Shown: positions 42,741 through 50,981, counted from the first letter of the stretch. The stretch: 64,000 nucleotides of DNA from Nocardiopsis potens DSM 45234 (GCF_000341105.1 NZ_ANBB01000064.1:1-64000), one strand, 5' to 3'. Numbers and translations are program-made. The notes: a model not told the origin generated them from the letters alone.

Positions 42741-43340
42741 ATGCCCATCGTCTCGATCGAGCCCGCCACCCCGGACCGCTGGGACGACCTGGAACGCATG
42801 TTCGGACCGACCGGAGCCTACGGCCACTGCTGGTGCGCGTTCTTCCGGCGCCGCGCGAAGGACTTCACCGCCAGCACCGCGTGCCCGCCCCCGGAGCGCG
42901 GCCGGGACAACCGGGACACGCTGCGCCGGCTCACCCTCGACGGGCGGGTCCCCGGCCTGATCGCCTACGACGGGGCGGAGCCCTGCGGCTGGGTCGCGGT
43001 CGCGCGGCGCGAGGAGTTCATCCGGCTGAGCCGCTCGCGGGCGCTGCGCCCGGTGGACCCGGACGAGCCCGGGGTGTGGTCGGTGGTCTGCTTCTGGCTC
43101 CCGCCGCGCCGGCGCAAGCACGGGCTGGGCACCAGGCTGCTGGACGCCGCGGTGGAGTACGCCCGGGCCGAGGGCGGCAGCGTGCTGGAGGGGTACCCGG
43201 TGGACACCGCCGGGGGGCGCGCGCCCAGCGCCGAGGTCTACACCGGGAGCGTCCGGATGTTCCAGAAGGCCGGGTTCAGCTGCACCCCGCACCCGGTCAG
43301 CGAGCGCCCCGTGGCCCGGCTGCGGCTCAAGGAGGACTGA
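42741..43340 (+). CDS. GNAT-family N-acetyltransferase
   Basis: 199 residues from ATG 42741, with GAGGGGGA upstream. GPTGAYGHCWCAFFRRRAKD and SVVCFWLPPRRRKHGLGTRL contain the GNAT acetyl-CoA loop, and AVEYARAEGGSVLEGYPVD with YTGSVRMFQKAGF complete the fold. The Trp-Cys near the N-terminus recurs in this subgroup. Acceptor substrate unknown. Confidence 0.88.
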   Translation: MPIVSIEPATPDRWDDLERMFGPTGAYGHCWCAFFRRRAKDFTASTACPPPERGRDNRDTLRRLTLDGRVPGLIAYDGAEPCGWVAVARREEFIRLSRSRALRPVDPDEPGVWSVVCFWLPPRRRKHGLGTRLLDAAVEYARAEGGSVLEGYPVDTAGGRAPSAEVYTGSVRMFQKAGFSCTPHPVSERPVARLRLKED

Positions 43341-43365
43341 GCCGCAGCCGGGTTCCGGGTCGGGA

Positions 43366-43599
43366 TCAGCGGGTGGAGACGTTCACCGTCTGCTCGGAGG
43401 CGGCCACCGCCTTGTCCACGCTGTGCCCGAGGGCGAAGCCGGCCGGCGCGTAGGCGACGCCGAACTTCTCGGAGTAGGCGGCGGCGAAGTCGGCGTCGGT
43501 GACGGCCACGTCGGTGTCGGCGGAGGCCGCGCCGGCGAATCCGAAGAAGGCGGGGATGACGATCGCGGTACCGAGGAGGATGCGCTTGATGCCGTTCAT
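43366..43599 (-). CDS. Small secreted protein
   Basis: 77 residues from ATG 43599 (GAGG upstream). Signal peptide: Lys/Arg near the start, IKRILLGTAIVIPAFFGFAG, cleavage after ASA near residue 28. The mature part of about 50 residues (DTDVAVTDADFAAAYSEKFG, VAYAPAGFALGHSVDKAVAA) has no Cys and no recognised family. It is short like chaplins but lacks their motif. A CRP-like palindrome lies 146 bp upstream. Confidence 0.72.
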   Translation of the reverse strand: MNGIKRILLGTAIVIPAFFGFAGAASADTDVAVTDADFAAAYSEKFGVAYAPAGFALGHSVDKAVAASEQTVNVSTR

Positions 43600-43744
43600 G
43601 TCAAGCCTCTGCATTTCTTTTCGAGGGAGTCGTCTGCGTCCAGCAGCGGCCTCGGCCGTGCTTTCTGCGGGGGTTCGGTGTGCGTGGGCCCTGCACGGTC
43701 ACAGGTCTCGCCACCTGGGGGGCGGGCCAACCGGGATCCGTTGA

Positions 43745-43758
43745 GTGATCCAGATCAC
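43745..43758. promoter_or_regulatory. CRP-like site
   Basis: GTGATCCAGATCAC is a perfect palindrome of the form GTGA-n6-TCAC, the core of CRP-family binding sites. It lies upstream of the small secreted protein gene. Confidence 0.45.
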
Positions 43759-43961
43759 GCCGTTCGGGACCCGGGGCGAACGGGGATGAAAAGGGTGCGC
43801 ACCGCCCCGGAAATCCGGTGAAAATGCGGGCGGTTTCGGTTTCCGTCCGCCCCCGGCTTTCCCGTCTTTGAGTCGAGGGATTACGCATTTTCCGACCCGG
43901 TCCGTTTCCGCCGGGACTCGCCCGGGAGGGAGCCGCTGCGGTGACCCGTCGGGCTTGCCTA

Positions 43962-43976
43962 CCCCCTAGGGGTATG
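43962..43976. promoter_or_regulatory. CsoR-type copper operator 1 of copZ1
   Basis: TACCCCCTAGGGGTA is a perfect palindrome matching the TACCC-n-GGGTA pattern bound by the copper-sensing repressor CsoR. It lies 54 bp before copZ1. No csoR gene is in the window. Confidence 0.7.
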
Positions 43977-43997
43977 TTAATCCTTGTCTCCGAGATA

Positions 43998-44012
43998 CCT
44001 AGTAGGGGTATG
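43998..44012. promoter_or_regulatory. CsoR-type copper operator 2 of copZ1
   Basis: TACCTAGTAGGGGTA, a near-palindrome of the same type, 36 bp downstream of the first and 18 bp before the copZ1 ATG. Two sites in a row would allow graded or looping control. Confidence 0.6.
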
Positions 44013-44029
44013 ACGAGAGGAGATCGACC

Positions 44030-44305
44030 ATGTGCCAGCCCTGTGGGTGCGACACCGCGGCCGCCGACACCGCCGGTGCGGAGGCCCCGGGCGCCGCCGA
44101 AGGCGTCCGCGTCTACACGGTCGAGGGGATGACCTGCGGCCACTGCGTGAACTCGGTGAGCGCCGAGGTCGGCCGCGTCCCCGGGGTCACCGGCGTCCAG
44201 GTGGACCTGGAGGCCGGCCGGGTCTCGGTCAGCGGCTCCGGCTTCGACGACGCGGCGATCGGCGGCGCGGTCCGCGACGCCGGGTACGCCCTGGCCGCCG
44301 GCTGA
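44030..44305 (+). CDS. copZ: Copper chaperone with Cys-rich N-terminus
   Basis: 91 residues. The heavy-metal-associated domain is complete: VYTVEGMTCGHCVNSVSAEV with CxxC binding Cu(I), then a ferredoxin-like fold ending in DAAIGGAVRDAGYAL. Unusually, the protein begins MCQPCGCD (Cys 2, 5 and 7), then an Ala/Asp linker of about 18 residues; plain CopZ proteins lack this. The extra thiols could form a second copper site. GAGAGGAGA lies before the ATG, and two CsoR-type sites lie upstream. Confidence 0.88.
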   Translation: MCQPCGCDTAAADTAGAEAPGAAEGVRVYTVEGMTCGHCVNSVSAEVGRVPGVTGVQVDLEAGRVSVSGSGFDDAAIGGAVRDAGYALAAG

Positions 44306-44349
44306 CCCCGGCCCCTTCCGCCCCGCCGCGCGCCCGCGCGGCACCCGCA

Positions 44350-44378
44350 GGCCGCCGCCCCGCTCCGGGACGGCGGCC
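44350..44378 (+). terminator. Terminator of copZ1
   Basis: GGCCGCCG (44350-44357) pairs with CGGCGGCC (44371-44378), 45 bp past the stop. Confidence 0.5.
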
Positions 44379-44416
44379 GTCGCCGTTCCGGGGGCCGACT
44401 TTACTTAACCGCTAGG

Positions 44417-44431
44417 CAAGTGAAACACTTG
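44417..44431. promoter_or_regulatory. Palindromic operator of the membrane/winged-helix pair
   Basis: CAAGTGAAACACTTG is an inverted repeat with a 3-base centre, lying only 5 bases before the ATG at 44437 in an AT-rich promoter (TTTACTTAAC upstream). Its position over the start region suits repression by the winged-helix protein of the same operon. Confidence 0.6.
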
Positions 44432-44436
44432 ACCGC

Positions 44437-44898
44437 ATGGAAAGTAACGAGTCCCCGCGCCCCGGAACCCCCGAGGAGGCCCGGGCGGCCCTCGACGCCC
44501 TGCAGGCGGACCGCGCCGCCCTGGCCGACCGGATCGCCTCCCCGTGGTGGTACCACCCCGTGCTGGCGGCCATCATGGCCGCCTTCGTGGCCTCGCCGGC
44601 CGCGCCCGTGCCGGCCCTGTTCATCACCGGGGGGAGCGTCGGGCTGATCTTCCTGGTCCAGGCCCAGGAGCAGCGGAGCGGCCTGTCGGTCACCCGCCCG
44701 GCCGGGCCGCGCAGCCGGGCGGTGCTGTTCGGGTACGGTGCGGTCGCCGTGGCCCTGGTGTTCGTCTCCTTCGCGCTGGTCAACCTGGACCTGCGGGCGT
44801 GGGTCGCCGCCACCGCCGGCCTCGCCTTCGCCCTGATGCTGGGCGGCGGCCTGGTCTACGACCGCGTCTACGGCGCCGAGCTGCGCAATGCCGGCTGA
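44437..44898 (+). CDS. Four-helix membrane protein of unknown family
   Basis: 153 residues. A short acidic N-terminus with a helix (EEARAALDALQADRAALADR) is followed by four hydrophobic segments in two pairs (about residues 42-60, 64-80, 100-118 and 123-140). No family is recognised with certainty; such proteins often precede a small winged-helix regulator in actinomycetes. No ribosome site precedes the ATG, so the mRNA may be leaderless or start just upstream. It is translationally coupled to the next gene, whose start lies inside it. Confidence 0.75.
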   Translation: MESNESPRPGTPEEARAALDALQADRAALADRIASPWWYHPVLAAIMAAFVASPAAPVPALFITGGSVGLIFLVQAQEQRSGLSVTRPAGPRSRAVLFGYGAVAVALVFVSFALVNLDLRAWVAATAGLAFALMLGGGLVYDRVYGAELRNAG

Positions 44899-45244
44899 CC
44901 CGCGGTTCGACGAGGCCGTCCACGCCCCCAACCGGCTGCGCATCTGCGGCCTGCTCCGCCCCGTCGACAGCGCCGACTTCGCCTTCCTCCGCTCCGCCCT
45001 GGGGCTGAGCGAGGCCAACCTCTCCAAGACCATCCGCAGCCTGGTCGAACTCGGGTACGTGCGCACCGACAAGTCCGCCTCGCCCTCCCGGTCGGACGCC
45101 CGCCGCACCACCCGCGTCTCGCTGACCCCGGCGGGGCGGCGGGCCTTCGACGCCCACCTGGCCGCCCTGCGCGACCTGGCCGAAGGCCGGCTGCCCCCGT
45201 CCGCCGGCGCGGACCGGGACCGACCCCCGACCCCCGGGCGATGA
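44888..45244 (+). CDS. Winged-helix transcriptional regulator
   Basis: 118 residues, one winged helix-turn-helix: NRLRICGLLRPVDSADFAFL, LGLSEANLSKTIRSLVELGY, then a wing with VRTDKSASPSRSDARRTTRV and SLTPAGRRAFDAHLAALRDL. It resembles the PF13601-type MarR-like regulators that act as dimers. The ATG lies 11 bases inside the membrane gene. Its stop codon (45242-45244) is inside the 64-bp palindrome. Likely autoregulator through the palindrome at 44417. Confidence 0.85.
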   Translation: MPADPRFDEAVHAPNRLRICGLLRPVDSADFAFLRSALGLSEANLSKTIRSLVELGYVRTDKSASPSRSDARRTTRVSLTPAGRRAFDAHLAALRDLAEGRLPPSAGADRDRPPTPGR

Positions 45245-45302
45245 TCTCGACGCCGCGGCCCCATCGAAGCGCTTCGATGGGGCCGCGGCGTCGAGATCAT
45301 CG
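45239..45302. repeat. Perfect 64-bp palindrome, family copy C
   Basis: CGATGATCTCGACGCCGCGG begins an arm of 32 bases that is followed at once by its exact reverse complement, with no loop. The TGA of the winged-helix gene (45242-45244) and the TGA of the convergent kinase gene (45299-45297) lie at mirror positions in the two arms. Same family as 22871 and 40854. Probable shared terminator. Confidence 0.85.
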
Positions 45303-46532
45303 GGGAGGGGCGTGCAGCGGCAGCCGCACCGACACCGCCAGGCCGCCGCCCTCCCGGGGGACGGCGGCCGCCGTGCCGCCGTGCGCCGCCGCGATGGAGG
45401 CGACGATGGACAGCCCCAGGCCGCTGCCGTCCTCCCCGGTGCGCTCCCGGCCCTGCGCGCCGCGGTGGAACGGCTCGAAGAGCCGGTCGGCCTCGGCCAC
45501 CTCGGGGCCGGTGTTGGCCACCCGGACCACCGCCGCCCCGTCCTCGGCGGCGGCCTCGACCCGGACCCGCCCGCCCGCGGCGTTGTACCGCACCGCGTTG
45601 TCCACCAGATTGCGGACCAGGTGCTCCAGGAGCACCCGGTCCCCCTCGACCACCGCGCTTCCCACCGCGGCCTCCAGCCGCACCCCCCGCTCGGCCGCGG
45701 CCTCCCGGTGCGCGGCCGCCACCCGGCGCACCGGGCCGGCCAGGTCCACCGGTCCGGCCGACTCCAGGCCCCGGTCGGAGCGGGCCAGCAGGAGCAGGCC
45801 GGCGACCAGCCGCTCGCTCTGCTCGGCCGACTCCAGCACCCGGCGCAGGTTCGGTTCCAGGTCGGGCGGGACCCGGCCCTGGGAGAGCGGGATCTCCACC
45901 GCCGCCCGCTGCACCGCGAGCGGGGTGCGCAGCTCGTGCGAGGCGTTGGCGACGAACCGGCGCTGGCTCTCGAAGGCGTGCTGCAGCCGCTCCAGCATCC
46001 CGTCGAAGGTGTCGCCCAGCTCCCGGAACTCGTCGGCCGGGCCGGTCAGCGCGAGCCGCCGGTCCAGGTCGTGCTCGGAGAGCCGGCGCGCGGTCTCGGT
46101 GACCCGGTGCAGCCGGCGCAGCAGCCGGCCGGCCACCAGCCACCCGGCGAAGGCCGCCAGCGCGGTGACGGTGACCAGCCCGGCACCGGAGCGGACCAGC
46201 AGGTCGCGCAGGACCGCCGCGCGGTAGTCCTGCACCGAGAGGGCGAGGTCGGCGGCGAGCGGCTCCCCTTCGCCGGGGTCCCCGGCGGCGTCCGGGGCCG
46301 TCCGGGCCGGCTCCGCGGGCACGAACGAGGGCCCCTCGGCGGGGAAGCCGCCGTCCGGCAGGGTCGCGGTGATCACCGTGCTGTGGTCGATCAGCCCGGT
46401 CGAGACGATCGCGTAGTTCAGCGCCAGCAGCAGCACCCCGGCGGCGAGGAAGACCCCCGCGTAGACCAGCGCCAGCCGGGCCCGGACGGTCAGCGGGGCG
46501 GCGCCGGCCAGGGCGCGGATCCGGGAGGCCAT
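45297..46532 (-). CDS. Two-component sensor histidine kinase
   Basis: 411 residues. Helix 1 (residues about 19-40), an outer region of about 85 residues rich in Pro/Ala/Asp, helix 2 (about 115-140), HAMP (RRLHRVTETARRLSEHDLDR), dimer and phosphoacceptor SHELRTPLA, and the ATPase with N box NLVDNAVRYN and G2 box GSGLGLSIV. It phosphorylates the response regulator encoded 1 bp upstream. The outer region is a possible sensor of envelope stress or peptides. Confidence 0.93.
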   Translation of the reverse strand: MASRIRALAGAAPLTVRARLALVYAGVFLAAGVLLLALNYAIVSTGLIDHSTVITATLPDGGFPAEGPSFVPAEPARTAPDAAGDPGEGEPLAADLALSVQDYRAAVLRDLLVRSGAGLVTVTALAAFAGWLVAGRLLRRLHRVTETARRLSEHDLDRRLALTGPADEFRELGDTFDGMLERLQHAFESQRRFVANASHELRTPLAVQRAAVEIPLSQGRVPPDLEPNLRRVLESAEQSERLVAGLLLLARSDRGLESAGPVDLAGPVRRVAAAHREAAAERGVRLEAAVGSAVVEGDRVLLEHLVRNLVDNAVRYNAAGGRVRVEAAAEDGAAVVRVANTGPEVAEADRLFEPFHRGAQGRERTGEDGSGLGLSIVASIAAAHGGTAAAVPREGGGLAVSVRLPLHAPPR

Positions 46533-46533
46533 C

Positions 46534-47190
46534 TCAGATCCGGTAGCCGTGCCCGAGCACGGTGCTGATCAGCGGCGGTTCGCCGAGCTTGCGGCGGAGC
46601 CCGTGCACCACCACCTTGAGCACCCCGCTCGCCGCGTCCAGGTTGGCGTCCCACACCTTCTCGGTCAGCTGCACCGGGGAGACCGGGGCGCCGTCGGCCA
46701 GCAGCAGCTCCTCCAGCACGCCGAGCTCCTTGGGGCTCAGGTCCAGCGGCCGCCCGTCCCGGCTGGCGGTGCGGCGGTGCGGGTCCAGTTCGAGCCCGGC
46801 GCGGCGGAGCACCGGCGGCGGGGCCGGCCGGGACCGCCGGGCCAGCGCGCGCACCCGCGCCACCAGCTCCGGGTAGGCGAACGGCTTGGGCAGGTAGTCG
46901 TCGGCGCCCAGGCCGAACCCCTCGACCCGGTCCTCCACCCCGCCGGCCGCGGTGAGCATCAGCACCCGCGCCTGCACCGACGGGTCGCCGACCAGCAGCG
47001 AGCACACCTCGTCGCCGTGCCGCCGGGGCAGGTCGCGGTCGAGCACGACCACGTCGTAGCCGTGCACCATGGCCATCTCCAGGCCGGTGTCGCCGTCGTA
47101 GGCGGTGTCCACCGCCATGCCCTCGCCGCGCAGCCCGTCGGCCAGCATGTCGGCCAGCGCCGCGGTGTCCTCCACGATCAGGATCCTCAC
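46534..47190 (-). CDS. OmpR-family response regulator
   Basis: 218 residues from GTG 47190. Receiver with acidic pocket IVEDTAAL, phosphoacceptor Asp in VVVLDRDLPRRHG, Thr/Ala in LMLTAAG and Lys in YLPKPFAYPEL. The C-terminal OmpR winged helix includes LDLSPKELGVLEELLLADG and VKVVVHGLRRKLGEP-type segments (here VLKVVVHGLRRKLG). It should bind the paired GGGTTA boxes in the divergent promoter region and control the ABC operon to the right. Confidence 0.93.
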   Translation of the reverse strand: MRILIVEDTAALADMLADGLRGEGMAVDTAYDGDTGLEMAMVHGYDVVVLDRDLPRRHGDEVCSLLVGDPSVQARVLMLTAAGGVEDRVEGFGLGADDYLPKPFAYPELVARVRALARRSRPAPPPVLRRAGLELDPHRRTASRDGRPLDLSPKELGVLEELLLADGAPVSPVQLTEKVWDANLDAASGVLKVVVHGLRRKLGEPPLISTVLGHGYRI

Positions 47191-47244
47191 CCGAGCGTCC
47201 CCGTCCTTCTCCGCGTTCCCGTTCCCCGGTTTTCTACTCGGCCC

Positions 47245-47302
47245 GGGTTAGTCCGGGGTTAAGGGCTCCGTGCAGGTCAGGGCGGTAACCCCGGGCTAAC
47301 CC
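47245..47302. promoter_or_regulatory. Paired response-regulator boxes, two direct repeats in mirror image
   Basis: GGGTTA occurs at 47245 and 47256 (11 bp apart), and TAACCC at 47286 and 47297 (again 11 bp apart). Each pair has the tandem spacing OmpR-type dimers prefer, and the two pairs point toward each other in the divergent region between the regulator gene and the lipoprotein/ABC operon. Confidence 0.75.
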
Positions 47303-47360
47303 GGGGACCGGTGGCATGGTGCGGCCCCGGCCGGGCGGCCGGGGACCGAAAGGAGACGGG

Positions 47361-47867
47361 ATGCGAGCGATCACGGCCGCGGCGGCCCGCGGGGGCGCCG
47401 GTGCGCTGCTCGCCCTGGGACTGCTCACCGGGTGCGGCATGGCCGGCGGAGACCAGGAGGAGCAGGCCGGCGGCGGGGCGAAGAGCGAGGAGGAGCGGCT
47501 CCAGGAGGCCCGGCTGGAGTTCGCCCGGTGCATGCGGGACAACGGCGTGGACATGCCCGACCCCGGCGGTGCGGACGGGATGGTCCCGGGACTGGAGCTG
47601 AACGGGGAGACCGAGAAGGCGTTGGAGGCCTGCGAGGAGAAGGTCCCGATGGACGAGTTCGAGCCCTCCGAGGAGGAGCTCGCCGAGATGCACGAGAAGG
47701 ACTTGGAGCTGGCCGAGTGCCTGCGCGGCGAGGGCATCGACGTCGAGGACCCGAAGAAGGGCCAGGGCATGACGCTGCCCGCGGACGCCGACGGCATGGA
47801 GGAGGCGATGGAGGCCTGCGGGCAGAGCGGCATGTCCACCGTCCCGCGCGGGGGAGGGGAGAAGTGA
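47361..47867 (+). CDS. Lipoprotein, Cys- and Glu-rich
   Basis: 168 residues. Lipobox LLTGCG with modified Cys near residue 28. The mature part is acidic, with repeated '[14 protein letters not shown]' and '[14 protein letters not shown]' units: two related motifs of CMRxxGVDxPDP type, each followed later by a Cys in LEACEEK or MEACGQS. It is a surface-anchored protein of a kind often placed before MacB-type exporters. The ribosome site AAGGAGA is strong. It ends in a GTGA overlap with the next gene. Confidence 0.85.
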   Translation: MRAITAAAARGGAGALLALGLLTGCGMAGGDQEEQAGGGAKSEEERLQEARLEFARCMRDNGVDMPDPGGADGMVPGLELNGETEKALEACEEKVPMDEFEPSEEELAEMHEKDLELAECLRGEGIDVEDPKKGQGMTLPADADGMEEAMEACGQSGMSTVPRGGGEK

Positions 47868-48937
47868 GGGGGATCCGCCGCCCCGGCCGCCGCGCCGCGG
47901 CCGCGCTGGCCTGCGCGGCCGTCCTCGCCGCCGGCGGGGGCGCCGCGCTGGTCGCCTGGGGAGGCCCCGAGGAGGAGCGGGACGGCGCCGCCGGCACCGG
48001 GGCGAGCGAGGAGGTCCGCCGCACCGACCTGAGCGAGCACACCACCTTGGACGGCGAGCTCGGCTACCGCGGCTCCGGCGAGGTGCTCGCCGGCGGCGAT
48101 GGCGTCCTCACCCGGCTGCCGAAGAAGGGCGAGGTGGTGGAACCCGGCGGCGTGCTCTACGAGGTGGACGACCGCCCGGTGGTGCTGCTCCGCGGCGACG
48201 CCCCCGCCTACCGGCCGCTGAAGCCCGGGGCGGAGGGCGAGGACGTGCGCCGGTTCGAGCAGGCCCTGGCCGAACTGGGCTACACCGGCTTCACCCCGGA
48301 CGAGGAGTACACCGGGCTGACCGCCGAGGCGGTGAAGCGCTGGCAGCGCGACACCGGAGCCCGGACCACCGGCGAGGCCGACCCGGCCGGCGTCTGGTTC
48401 GCCCCCGGCGAGCTGCGCGTCTCCGGGCACGGCGCGAAGAAGGGCCAGCGGCTCGCCGGCTCCGAGCCGGTGCTGGAGACCACCACCACCGAGCAGGTGG
48501 TGCGCACCGAGGTCGAGGTGGCCGACCGCGACCTGGTGGAGAAGGGCGACGAGGTGGAGGTGGTGCTGCCCAGCGGCGAGCGGGTCGCCGGCCGCATCGC
48601 CTCGGTCGGCACCGTGGCCGAGCAGCACGACGACGGCCAGGGAGGGGAGTCCGACCCGGTGCTTCCGGTGACGGTGAAACCGGACGAGAGCGCCACCGCG
48701 GTCTTCTTCGACCGGGCTCCGGTCGAGGTCGAGGTGCGCACCGAGACCCGCGAGGACGTGCTCGCGGTGCCGGTCGGCGCGCTGATCTCGCTGCCCGGCG
48801 GCGGCTACGGCGTCTCGGTGCTCGGCCCCGGCGGCCGGGTGACCGACGTCGAGGTGGAGACCGGCCTGTTCGCCGACGGCCTGGTGGAGATCGAGGGCGA
48901 CGTCGAGGAGGGGCAGGAAGTGGTGGTCCCCACGTGA
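47864..48937 (+). CDS. Membrane-fusion protein with peptidoglycan-binding domain
   Basis: 357 residues from GTG 47864. N-terminal membrane anchor (residues about 8-28). An HlyD-like lipoyl half follows ([39 protein letters not shown]). A PG_binding_1 domain comes next ([35 protein letters not shown]), then beta-barrel parts with VAVPVGAL-type segments ([19 protein letters not shown]). It links the ABC transporter to the wall. Overlaps both neighbours by GTGA. Confidence 0.9.
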   Translation: MRGIRRPGRRAAAALACAAVLAAGGGAALVAWGGPEEERDGAAGTGASEEVRRTDLSEHTTLDGELGYRGSGEVLAGGDGVLTRLPKKGEVVEPGGVLYEVDDRPVVLLRGDAPAYRPLKPGAEGEDVRRFEQALAELGYTGFTPDEEYTGLTAEAVKRWQRDTGARTTGEADPAGVWFAPGELRVSGHGAKKGQRLAGSEPVLETTTTEQVVRTEVEVADRDLVEKGDEVEVVLPSGERVAGRIASVGTVAEQHDDGQGGESDPVLPVTVKPDESATAVFFDRAPVEVEVRTETREDVLAVPVGALISLPGGGYGVSVLGPGGRVTDVEVETGLFADGLVEIEGDVEEGQEVVVPT

Positions 48938-49671
48938 GCGCGGACGGCACCGGCCGCGCGGCGCCGGAGGCGGTACCGGCGCCCGCGGCCGAACTGGACC
49001 GGGTCTCCCGGCACTACCCGGGCGGGGTGCGGGCGCTGGACGGGGTGTCGCTGCGGATCGGCCGCGGCGAGCTGCTGGCCATCGTCGGCCCGTCCGGATC
49101 GGGCAAGTCCACCCTGCTCAACCTGCTCGGAATGCTGGACGTGCCGACCGCGGGCACGGTCCGGGTCGCCGGGCACGACGTCGGGGCGCTGGACGACGAC
49201 CGCAGGTCGGCGCTGCGCGCCCGCGCCGTCGGCTTCGTCTTCCAGCAGTTCCACCTGGACGCCGGGGCGAGCGCGCGGGACAACGTCGCCGACGGCCTGC
49301 TCTACGCCGGGGTGCCGGCGCGGATCCGCCGGGAGCGCGCCGAGCGGGCGCTGCGCCGGGTGGGCCTGGGCGACCGGCTCGGCCACCGGCCGGGCGAGCT
49401 CTCCGGCGGGCAGCGGCAGCGGGTCGCGGTGGCGCGGGCGCTGGTCGGCGAGCCCGGCCTGCTGCTGGCCGACGAGCCCACCGGGGCGCTGGACACCGCC
49501 TCCGGGGCCGCGGTGGTGGAGCTGCTCCGCGAGCTCAACGCGGCGGGCACCGCGGTCGCGGTCATCACGCACGACACCGAGCTCGCCGCGTCGCTGCCCC
49601 GCCGGGTGCGGGTGCGCGACGGCCGGATCACCGCGGACGAGCGCGGCGGCGCGGCGGAGGTGCGGCCATGA
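48934..49671 (+). CDS. MacB/LolD-type ABC transporter ATPase
   Basis: 245 residues from GTG 48934. Walker [11 protein letters not shown]-loop [11 protein letters not shown], signature LSGGQRQR, Walker [13 protein letters not shown] and switch His in VITHDTELA. The [11 protein letters not shown] form is typical of the LolD/MacB group that powers mechanotransmission exporters rather than classic import. Coupled to the MFP (GTGA) and to the permease (ATGA). Confidence 0.94.
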   Translation: MSADGTGRAAPEAVPAPAAELDRVSRHYPGGVRALDGVSLRIGRGELLAIVGPSGSGKSTLLNLLGMLDVPTAGTVRVAGHDVGALDDDRRSALRARAVGFVFQQFHLDAGASARDNVADGLLYAGVPARIRRERAERALRRVGLGDRLGHRPGELSGGQRQRVAVARALVGEPGLLLADEPTGALDTASGAAVVELLRELNAAGTAVAVITHDTELAASLPRRVRVRDGRITADERGGAAEVRP

Positions 49672-50876
49672 CCCCGGAGGCGCCCCCGCGCCCGGCCCGG
49701 CTCTCCCCGCGCGACGTGCTGGGCACCGCCGGGGCCGGGCTGCGCGCCCGCCCGCTGCGGGTGCTGCTCTCCGCGCTGGGCATCGCGATCGGCATCGCGG
49801 CGATGGTCGCGGTGGTGGGCATCTCCGCCTCCGGCCGGGCCGGGCTGGAGGAGCGGCTGCAGAGCCTGGGCACCAACCTGGTCACCGCGGAGCCGGGGGA
49901 GTCGCTCTTCGGCGAGGAGGCGAGGCTGCCCGCCGAGGCGGCCGGCCGGGCCGGCCGGATCCCCGGGGTGCAGCGGGTCGGCCAGGCCGGGGAGGTGCCC
50001 GGCGCCTCCGTCTACCGGTCCGACCTGATCCCGGAGGAGGAGTCCGGCGGGCTCACCGTGCAGGCGGCCGGCCCCGGCCTGCCCGGGGTGCTCCGCGCCG
50101 AGGTGGCCGAGGGGTCCTGGCTGACCGCGCCGGCCTCGCGCCACCCGGCGGCGGTGCTCGGCGCCACCGCGGCGGAGCGGCTGGGGATCACCCGGATCAC
50201 CCCGGACACCCGGGTGCTGATCGGCGACTCCTACTTCACCGTGGTGGGCGTGCTGGAGCCGGTGGAGCTGGCCCCGGAGCTGGACACCGCGGCCCTGGTC
50301 GGCTGGGACGCGGCCGTCGGGGAGCTGGACTTCTCCGGGAACCCCACCCGGGTATACGTCCGGGCCGATCCGGAGCGTCTGGGCGCGGTGCGCGAGCTGC
50401 TCCCGGGCACCGTCGACCCCGAGGAGCCGCACGGCGTCTCGGTCTCCCGGCCCTCCGACGCGCTGGCCGCGCAGCAGGAGGCGGACCGCGCGCTCACCGG
50501 GCTGCTGCTCGGCCTGGGCGGGGTCGCGCTGCTGGTCGGCGGGGTCGGGGTGGCCAACACCATGGTCATCTCGGTGCTGGAGCGGCGCGGCGAGATCGGG
50601 CTCCGCCGCGCGCTGGGCGCCACCCGCCGGCAGATCCGCGGCCAGTTCCTGGTGGAGGCGATGGCGCTGTCCGCGCTGGGCGGCGCGGCCGGCGCGGTGC
50701 TGGGCGCCGCGGTCACCGCCGGGTACGCGCTCTCCCAGGGGTGGAGGGTCGAGGTGCCGCCGTGGGCGCTGCTCGGCGGGGTCGCCGCGACGGTGCTGAT
50801 CGGTGCGCTGGCCGGGCTGCTGCCGGCGGTGCGCGCCGCGCGGCTGCCCCCGACCGAGGCGCTCGGGCCGGGCTGA
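49668..50876 (+). CDS. MacB/FtsX-type ABC permease
   Basis: 402 residues. One N-terminal helix ([20 protein letters not shown]), a large outer domain (residues about 55-275), then three C-terminal helices ([60 protein letters not shown]). [20 protein letters not shown] is the FtsX-family coupling segment. Together with the three upstream genes it forms an envelope exporter whose substrate is unknown. Confidence 0.93.
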   Translation: MTPEAPPRPARLSPRDVLGTAGAGLRARPLRVLLSALGIAIGIAAMVAVVGISASGRAGLEERLQSLGTNLVTAEPGESLFGEEARLPAEAAGRAGRIPGVQRVGQAGEVPGASVYRSDLIPEEESGGLTVQAAGPGLPGVLRAEVAEGSWLTAPASRHPAAVLGATAAERLGITRITPDTRVLIGDSYFTVVGVLEPVELAPELDTAALVGWDAAVGELDFSGNPTRVYVRADPERLGAVRELLPGTVDPEEPHGVSVSRPSDALAAQQEADRALTGLLLGLGGVALLVGGVGVANTMVISVLERRGEIGLRRALGATRRQIRGQFLVEAMALSALGGAAGAVLGAAVTAGYALSQGWRVEVPPWALLGGVAATVLIGALAGLLPAVRAARLPPTEALGPG

Positions 50877-50900
50877 CCGGCCCCGCCCGGTTCCCTCCGT

Positions 50901-50929
50901 CCCCTCCCCGCGGCCGCAGCGGGGAGGGG
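50901..50929 (+). terminator. Terminator of the ABC operon
   Basis: CCCCTCCCCGC (50901-50911) pairs perfectly with GCGGGGAGGGG (50919-50929), 24 bp past the permease stop. Confidence 0.7.
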
Positions 50930-50966
50930 ATCCGGTGTTCTCCGGCGCGCTCCGGCGTCCTTGATA

Positions 50967-50981
50967 TACCCTAGGGGGGTA
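50967..50981. promoter_or_regulatory. CsoR-type copper operator of copZ2-copA operon
   Basis: TACCCTAGGGGGGTA, flanked by further A/T, matches the same TACCC-n-GGGTA pattern seen before copZ1. It lies 83 bp before copZ2, in an AT-rich promoter island. Confidence 0.7.

Larger units (their letters stand above)
43600..44029. other. 430-bp divergent control region
   Basis: No gene is supported here. It holds a CRP-like palindrome near 43745 and, at its right end, two CsoR-type palindromes before copZ1. The middle (about 43790-43900) is relatively AT-rich with several T runs but no clear hairpin. Confidence 0.6.
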
